This document shows positions 56,820 to 64,000 of a stretch of DNA of 64,000 nt, in pieces. The position numbers and the translations under genes are program-made. The stretch's first letter is position 1; each line of letters begins with the position of its first letter. A model generated the notes under the pieces. The model saw only the letters and a program-made list of their open reading frames with translations, was not told the DNA's origin and ran no database searches. The DNA comes from Pomacea canaliculata. Taxonomy: Eukaryota > Mollusca > Gastropoda > Architaenioglossa > Ampullariidae. The stretch is from the NCBI RefSeq assembly GCF_003073045.1, contig NC_037591.1, positions 41,119,883 through 41,183,882 on the forward strand, in the 5' to 3' direction.

Positions 56820-58960
56820 CTGCGTATTTTCGCGATCATCAATAAGTTTATCGGGAAAAAATGTATGAAAAGGAATAATAAAAGAAATGCATTAAGATTT
56901 GAGTAGCTAGTATGTTGTACTAGTATGATTTACCTAGTTAGTTAAAACATGTGTCTGACTCATAATGTAGTGTCAATGTGCCTTCATCGGAGAAAAGAAA
57001 TTAAAAAGAAATAGAAGCAGGCGAACTGATACAATCTCGTCTGCTGTGGGTGGGTACAACTGCTGCCCTCTAGTTGCCGATTGTCTGGTACTATCTGAAG
57101 TATTGTACATGGCACTGGCACATTCTATTGTGTGGTTGCCCATGTAATCCCAGAACAGGTGCAACAGTTCAACTATTTAATTTAATGAGAAAACATCTCC
57201 CGGCCTGAGAACATTTCGACATTAGAAACATTTTGTAGAAAAGATTACTTCTACTCAAACATTTTTTAAACAATTATCTGAACTATCTAAGCATTAAAAC
57301 TTTTAAACTGCAATCGTGAGAAATCGGTAACTATTTGTTGACAAGACTTAACTAGTTATGTTTATATTAGAACTTAGTGCAAATGTCACACTTTGAATGA
57401 CAATTACACCAAATGTTTTGCATTTTGTTCTCACGCCAGAAGGTAGATAGACGGACCTTCCCAGAATACAAACGGACTAATGTCACCTGCTACCAATGAG
57501 TATTGGATGCTGGATGTAGCCAAATAGTAACAACAACAGGGTGCGTCTGCCTACTGTCCGATTCTGGGATGTCAACGTATTTCTCGATTGCTCTGTTTGT
57601 TCAAGAAATTCAACGAGAAATAAAATTCTACTAAAAGCAAACTGGTCTTGTGTGACTTTTGTGACTAATGTCTATGTGTCTGACAAAATACAAAATTACT
57701 CAGCAAGGAAAGACATACTGCAGAACATAATTCTCAAAAATTTGTTTGAGAGGCTGGTTGTATGACAGAACATAACACCACAGTGTCATCAGCCAGTCAC
57801 GTTTGACTGAATTCAAGTTCCGCCTTTCCAGTCAGACCCCCCCCCCCCAACTCACTCTTATCACCTGAGCAACAGAAATCGTACAAAGTTAAAAGATGAA
57901 GGTTAAAGATGGTTTATTAAAATATTGAGAACAAAAATACTAATTTGAATTATAGCCTGCAATATTCTGCTAAAGTGGAGTGATAGACCAGGTGGCAAGC
58001 AGTTTAGGTAAAAACAAATTAAAATTAAAGGTATTCATGGGTAAAAGTATCGCGATTTTGCTTAGATGCTTTCACGCATATAAAAGAGGAGATGAGTGTA
58101 TGTGTAGCGGGAGTTACTGTTACAAACTGTCCAGTGAATGTGTGTGTGTGTGTGATATAAGATATACAGTAATGCGTATAAATATATGTATATATTAAAT
58201 ATCTCAGTACCCTTAAAAGGGTGAAAAAAATAAAAATTCTTGAATCAGTAGCTTCAGAAACTGATGGCACTCTAAAGAACAGGGACTAAGTGCATGGAGG
58301 AAGATGTAAGGAATAAACAAAGTACAGGTAGTCCTCGACTTACGACGTAAAGTTTACGTAAACCGAATTTCGACGTAAGTCTGTTCATACGTTCATTAAG
58401 CACTAAACCATAATAACAGTACAGTACTGCAAACACTTAGCCTATCCAGACACCTATGCAGACACCTATCCTAACACTGTACCCTATATAATTATCAATA
58501 AACATAAGTACAGTAAAATATTGATCTTATACTGGAGCGATGACTTCCTATTATTCGTTGACATCCCAGATTCAGACAGTAGGCAGACGCACCCTGTTGT
58601 TGTTACTATTGGGTACATCCAGCATCCAATAGTCATTGGTAGCAGGTGACATTAGTCCGTTTGTATTCTAAGAAGGTCCATCTATCTAAGTTCTGGCGTG
58701 AGGACAAAATGCAAGAGATTCTTTCAGTTCTTTCGCCTACTTCTTTTTTTTAATTTTTTTCTCCGATGAAGGTGTCCACATTGACACTACATTATGAGTC
58801 AAACACATATTCCAAAAGTCTCTCTAGCTAAACTTTTTAAATAACAAAGTAAACCATACCAGTACAACATACTAGCTACTCAAAACTTAATACATTCCTT
58901 TCATCATTCCTTCGCATATATTTTTATCCCGATAAAGAAAAGAAAAAAGAAATAAAAATT
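56820..58960. repeat. Imperfect large inverted repeat
   Basis: Left pieces 56843-57030 and 57418-57580 match the reverse complement of the continuous right segment 58955-58548. The left arm has about 385 extra bases (57031-57418) that the right arm lacks. The copies are diverged but clearly homologous (for example CTCATAATGTAGTGTCAATG versus its complement at about 58790). Confidence 0.8.
58324..58385. mobile_element. One end of a GTAGTCCTCGACTTACG-type DNA element
   Basis: CAGGTAGTCCTCGACTTACG followed by a partial inverted echo TTTACGTAAACCGAATTTCG. Similar ends mark a widespread non-autonomous DNA repeat in animals. The opposite end was not found, so this is a fragment. Confidence 0.45.
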
Positions 58961-59418
58961 AACGAAAATGTCAGCCTCTGCTGTTGACATTTCCACATGT
59001 TATAGGCCTTTCCTAAAGTGGCACAGTTAATCTTGCGGACTTCAGCCGGCTCTCAAGAAAGGGAGATCACTTTAGCACCACATTGCTGTTGTCTCATCGC
59101 TTGTCTCCCTCAGTTATGCCCAACAGTCATTAATATTCCAGGTGGAAAGTTTTAGGTGGAGCGGGGTGGCTGCGTCAATACCGACCGACACTCTCCTGCC
59201 TTCAGCAAGGAACGGTGCTTGGCATCTCTTCAGGAGCAGCCTCCTGAGCTGTGCTCACATTCTTCCCTTGTTACATGTTTACGAGGTACCGAGATATAGT
59301 CAATAAAGTAGGGTAAGAACAGAGAGAGACAAGCACTGACAATAACGATGATAGTTTAGTTTAATGAATTTTATTTAGTTTATTTATTTAGTTTAATGAA
59401 TTTTAATACTAAAATATC

Positions 59419-59584
59419 CTGTTTGGGCACCATGTTGTTGCGAACAATCCCTTTTTACAATCAGTATTCACTGGTTTAAAAAAAAATCACTTTTGTCGCA
59501 TTTAGTAAGCACATCGCACATGTGTACACGCGAGTCCAATGAAAGTCTTTGAGTTCATGAGAACTTATTTATCCCAGCTTTAAC
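59419..59584. repeat. Direct copy of 54871-55035
   Basis: About 165 bases nearly identical to the upstream end of the mariner remnant at 54871-55035 (from CTGTTTGGGCACCATGTTGT to CCCAGCTTTAAC), in the same orientation, with only a few base changes. Confidence 0.9.
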
Positions 59585-59932
59585 AGGTGAATGATGAATG
59601 TTCGATGTTTCTGCAATCACTCGTATAGTATTTCGTGGGTTTGACTCGACCGATGGATTTATTATGACACTGTCAACTCCATAATTGTGGAATACAATTG
59701 AAATAAAATGTCATCGCCCGACAATTTTTCATACAATAAAAATCTCCTCCTCATAAGCATTTAGTTTTGATTTTAATGAATTAGAGAGCTGCCGAGGCAA
59801 ATATTGTGTCTAAATAATTTTGAGGATTAATACAGTTTGACAGATTTGATTTAATATGTAAATAATTACTAACAGCGCAAAGAAAGAAGTATGAATGTAT
59901 AATTTTTAAATCAGATTTTTATTTTTATTTAA

Positions 59933-60250
59933 GTTGTTTTGAAGATTGTAATGAGTTTTTTGCTTTTTTTTTGGGGGGGGGCGGTGGCGGGATCAGACAT
60001 TCGAGGCAAATTCTTTGTTGTAAATAAATATTATATCCTTGTTTATTTTTCGCTTTTAACAGATAAATTGTTTTGAAGATTGTAATGATCATTTTTTTCT
60101 CTTTTTGAGGGGGTCAGGTATTCGCAACAACTAGCCTGAAGTCTTTGAAGACTCAAATTCTTTGTTGTAAATAAATATTAAAACCCTTTTTTTTTGTATG
60201 CCTATATGATAAATATTTTTTGGTCAGGCATTTGTGACAAATTCTGTGTC
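59933..60250. repeat. Three diverged tandem units of about 120 bp
   Basis: Units share TTGTTTTGAAGATTGTAATG, a T-then-G run, GTCAGGCATTCG-type and AATTCTTTGTTGTAAATAAA motifs. They degrade from left to right. Confidence 0.65.
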
Positions 60251-60498
60251 GTTACAACCATGTGTATCTGCTTGTATATAATAAATTGTTGAATGTCTAT
60301 TTTATGGTCTGCTGGTATTTACCAAGGGCTGAGAGGGGCTTTGAAGGGATGAGGGATTGAGTTCTCCTAAAACCCGCAAGGGCCAATGCACTTTACGCTT
60401 CCAAAACATGCCGGGATGGGAGTGTAACTTCCCTTAACGGCCCCATTTCTCAGCCCGAAAGGAGCCCTTTGGGGGCCGATGAACTCTTGCAGGCTGGA

Positions 60499-62958
60499 TA
60501 ATCACGTGACGTCAGCGCCAAGATCAGTTACCTTGTATTGTCGACGTGGCGGTTATTAAAGAATAAATGTTTAACAGAAGTCAAAGGACTAGTATGTCTC
60601 TTATTTCAATTTTATTTCTGCTTTAACATGCTTAATTATATCCAAGTGTCAGTTATCTTGCGTTGTCGACGTGGCGGTTATTAAAGAATAAAAGTTTATC
60701 AGGGTCCTTCGTCATCTCTTTAATTTCCAGTTTAAATACTCCATTAACATGCTCAATTATATTGAAGTGTCAGTTATCTTGCGTTGTCGACGTGGCGGTT
60801 ATTAAAGAATAAAAGTTTAACAGAAGTTAAAGGACTAGTAGGGTGCAATATCTATCTATAGACTTAGCTAAGAGCGGTGTATGATACTCTTCTCCCTGAT
60901 GAATACACTACTTTTATTTTTCAATCATTTGCCTACAAACATGGCGATCCTTAAAGAGGTCAAAAAGTGGAGGTCGGTTGTAGTCGTAATTACCAGATGG
61001 TCTGAGTTCTAACTGTGGCCGTGACCTTCACACCGTTAGTGTGTTTCTGTACAATCCTGACTTCAGTGTTGTTATCATCTTTTTGTGCTGGGTGATGTTT
61101 GCATTCGTGTGTGTCTAAGGATGAAAGCTGCGGAGACAGTGGGCACACAATTGATTGAATAGTGTAATTGCACGCCCAAGTAGTGCTTTAAATAATTAAA
61201 TAAAAAGGAATTACAGAAATTCATCAGATTGTGTGCCCTTGTCTTCTGTTTTCGATTACAATTTTTATATCCTTCGTCATCTCTTTAACTTCCAGTTTAA
61301 ATACTGCTTTAACATGCTTAATTATATCGAAGTGTCAGTTATCTTGCGTTGTCGACGTGGCGGTTATTAAAGAATAAAGGTTTAACACAAGTTAAAGGAC
61401 TAGTAGGGTGCAATATGTATCTATAGACTTAGCTAAGAGCGATGTATGATACTCTTCTCCCTGATAAATGCACTACTTTTGTTTTTAATCATTTGCCTAC
61501 AAACTTCATTTAAACTTCATTAAGAAATGTGACTTTATCAGTGAGTACACACACTAAGCTGCTGTGATTAAGACCATGATTACCTTTTAATTTACTCAAG
61601 AAACTACATTATTTATTGTATTCATTTCCACTGTTCAATACATCTATAAGAAGAGTAAATAAATGTGTGGGAAAAACCGAAAGGGGGCCTAGTAAGATTC
61701 AAACGGTTGAATCCGTACTGACAACTCCATTTACTATTTTACCATTAGGATTGCTACAAATGTATTTACTTGACCCTGAGGGTACTTGAATCTTTACCAG
61801 TGGGCTGTACTGGTACTGACAGTCTATCACTTAGTACTAGAAACACATAATATAAGCCGCACTCACTTAAAACAAGTCTCTACACTGTATTTTGTTGCAA
61901 TAATTATGTATCAATTTTCCCACACATTTATTTACTTTTCTTATAGATGTATTAAACAGTAGAAATAAATAATGTAGTTTCTTGATAAAATAAAAGGTTA
62001 TCATGGTCTTAATCACTGCAGCTTAGTGTGTGTACTCACTGACAAAGTCACATTTCTTAATGAAGTTTAAATGAAGTTTGTAGGCAAATGATTAAAAACA
62101 AAAGTAGTGCATCTATCAGGGAGAAGAGTATCATACATCGCTCTTAGCTAAGTCTATAGATACATATTGCACCCTACTAGTCCTTTAACTTGTGTTAAAC
62201 TTTTATTCTTTAATAACCGCCACGTCGACAACGCAAGATAACTGACACTTCTATATAATTAAGCATGTTAAAGCAGTATTTAAACTGGAAATTAAAGAGA
62301 TGACGAAGGATATAAAATTGTAATCGAAAACAGAAGACAAGGGCAGACAATCTGATGAATTTCTGTAATTCCTTTTTATTTAATTATTTAAAGCACTACT
62401 TGGGCGTGCAATTACACCATACAATCAAATGTGTGCCCACTGTCCCTGCAGCTTTCATCCTTAGACACACACAAATGCAAACATCACCCAGCACAAAAAG
62501 ATGATAACAACACTGAAGTCAGGATTGTACAGAAACACATTAACGGTGTGAAGGTCACGGCCACAGTTAGAACTCAGACCATCTGGTAAATACGACTACA
62601 ACCGACCTCCACTTTTTGACCTCTTTAAGGATCGCCATGTTTGTAGGCAAATGATTCAAAAACAAAAGTAGTGTATTCATCAGATAGAAGAGTATCATAC
62701 ACCGCTCTTAGCTAAGTCTCTAGATAGATATTCACCCTACTAGTCCTTTAACTTCTGTTAAACCTTTGTTCTTTAATAACCGCCACGTCGACAACTAATG
62801 ATAACTGACACTTCGATATAATTAAGCATGTTGAAGCAGTAATAAAATTGAAATAAGAGACATACAAGTCCTTTGACTTCTGTTAAACCTTTATTCTTTA
62901 ATAACCGCCACGTCGACAACACAAGATAATTGAGCTTCGCTCTGACGTCACGTGATTA
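60499..62958. mobile_element. Giant foldback inverted-repeat element
   Basis: The left arm (60499-61675) and right arm (61917-62958) are reverse complements over more than 1 kb, with only scattered differences, around a spacer of about 240 bases. Outer ends are TAATCACGTGACGTCAG on both strands. Each arm contains repeats of a unit with TTGTCGACGTGGCGG and TTATTAAAGAATAAA (four on the left, three on the right) and a longer direct repeat of about 170 bp. No transposase ORF. It resembles foldback-type DNA elements; the right end abuts the start of a possible gene. Confidence 0.85.
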
Positions 62959-63349
62959 GCGACTTCTATTTAAACAGTTGTCTTCCCCACACCACAGACA
63001 GTGACAACATAACGACGACGTCTGTCGAGGTTAACATCGCCGTTACTGGCTTTAAACGCAAGTAGACAAAAGCACAGTTGTGTGTGTTTCTTGCTTAACT
63101 CGTTGTATGTGAGTGTGTGATACTAGTGTTATTAGGATTATTTATTTACAGATATATTTTATATTTTTGTACTTTGAACCCTCCGTTTCAGTGAAAATTT
63201 GACTCAACAACAGTTTTCCATACTAGGTAAAAGATCTGTCCCATATTTTAAACACCTTATTTAACGTTGATAAGTACTGATAAGATGAAAATAATGTAAT
63301 GTGATTTTTTTTCTAAAGAGATCTTGAACAAAGCGGTCTACCAACCACG

Positions 63350-63445
63350 ATGAATAAACAAACACGGAGGTACCTAACTGTCGTCTGCATGTTGCTGCTC
63401 ATCATAACCCTTTACAGAACAGGGCGTGGCAGATCCGGGCGGAGG
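63350..63445 (+). CDS. Possible first coding exon of a type II membrane protein
   Basis: Acceptor-like TTTTTTTTCTAAAG at 63317, a good ATG context (CCACGATGA), then MNKQTRRYLTVVC and the hydrophobic MLLLIITLY followed by RTGRGRSGRR. A short basic N-terminus, one membrane segment and a basic stem is the layout of Golgi type II proteins such as glycosyl- or sulfotransferases. Donor AGG/GTACTT in phase 0 is moderate. No catalytic exon is in view before the window ends, so the function is only suggested by the anchor. Confidence 0.35.
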
Positions 63446-63449
63446 GTAC

Positions 63450-64000
63450 TTTCATTTCTAGACGTTTCTTGATAGCCACATATGATGAGATCTGTAATTG
63501 ATACTACAGTTATTAAGATACTCTAATGGGGTTATATTTTCTTAAGCAGTGTCTGTAGAAATCATTTCAAAAAAGTAAGAAAATATACACAATCGTAAAC
63601 TACAAAATGTTTCGCACAAAATACTTTATTTTCCGGTGAGCGACTGGGAGAATCTGACACGCATGCGCAGTGGTGGAGGACCTTACAAGCAGGAGAGTGA
63701 TGTGAAGGACACTGATTGCTATCGCTGCTGATGTCTGGTGTAAAAGCCTGGTGTCGCTAAAACACGAAGATGCCACAAGAATGTGGTGTTAGCCATTGTG
63801 GCCAGCTTCATGTCAAACATCCTCCCTACAGTGAAGACCGCGAGAAATCCAGAGCCTCGCTTGCAGCGGGCAGTGAACTGAGAAATAAGAAAGATACATC
63901 AAACAGGGAACCTGATCCTTTGTCACAACCATGTTTTTTTGCTTGAACACGGAAAGAGGTTTTGAAGGAAACACGATTATCCGGAGAATTGTCTAGGAGG
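63450..64000. other. Right edge
   Basis: Presumed intron after the type II anchor exon. An ACGCATGCGCAG motif (NRF1-like site) lies at 63659-63670; no further exon identified. Confidence 0.35.

Noticed and set aside
1..64000. CRISPR arrays, operons, phage or viral genes
   Set aside because: None seen; the repeats are microsatellites, minisatellites or transposons, and gene structure is eukaryotic.

Overview
This is a window of eukaryotic (animal) DNA. It is AT-rich, with short exons flanked by GT..AG sites, long introns and many decayed transposons. I see no operons, ribosome binding sites, CRISPR arrays or rRNA. The LINE, hAT, Harbinger and SINE content and the invertebrate-style receptor exons fit a lophotrochozoan, most likely a gastropod mollusc. 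That assignment is inference. No single-frame reading frame is long enough to be a whole gene, so genes were rebuilt from domain motifs, splice sites and intron phase.

Four gene loci can be supported. (A) On the minus strand, 51558 to 46786, there is an apparently complete eight-exon gene for a 386-residue type I membrane protein: signal peptide, CUB, three EGF modules, transmembrane helix, short basic tail. All seven intron phases agree and the CDS totals 1161 nt. (B) On the minus strand, 27239 down to about 7180, there is a larger receptor-like gene: signal peptide, CUB split over two exons, a six-blade YWTD (LDL-receptor-type) propeller over four exons, an EGF exon, and two likely downstream exons. 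One propeller exon was not found. (B') At 0.88-1.47 kb lies a second copy of gene B's CUB exon pair. Its second exon is broken by indels, and its flanks match the gene B locus, so it marks a tandem duplication. (C) On the plus strand, 41213-42822, there is a four-exon gene for a 73-residue secreted peptide with a 15-nt micro-exon. A degenerate C-type-lectin-like sequence follows at 43.3-43.8 kb. A possible fifth gene begins at 63350 on the plus strand with a type II membrane anchor.

Much of the rest is mobile DNA. At 1680-6630 there is an L1/Tx1-type LINE with a 14-bp target duplication. An RTE-like LINE lies at 11.19-14.1 kb, with relatives at 26.2-27.0 and 33.5-34.87 kb. CR1-like LINE remnants lie at 29.5-30.4 and 32.6-32.8 kb. 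A mariner with inverted termini (23.53-24.78 kb) sits inside a gene B intron, and another mariner remnant lies at 54.5-55.0 kb. A deleted PIF/Harbinger (21.27-22.03 kb), two hAT-type non-autonomous elements with perfect 8-bp target duplications (20.33 and 45.5 kb) and a tRNA-type SINE (40.18 kb) complete the list.

The right end is dominated by two large inverted repeats: an imperfect one at 56.8-58.96 kb, and a striking foldback structure at 60.5-62.96 kb with arms over 1 kb that are nearly identical and carry internal repeats. Genes A, B and B' share strand and a signal-peptide-plus-CUB design, so the locus looks like a small CUB-receptor cluster enlarged by duplication and loaded with transposons.
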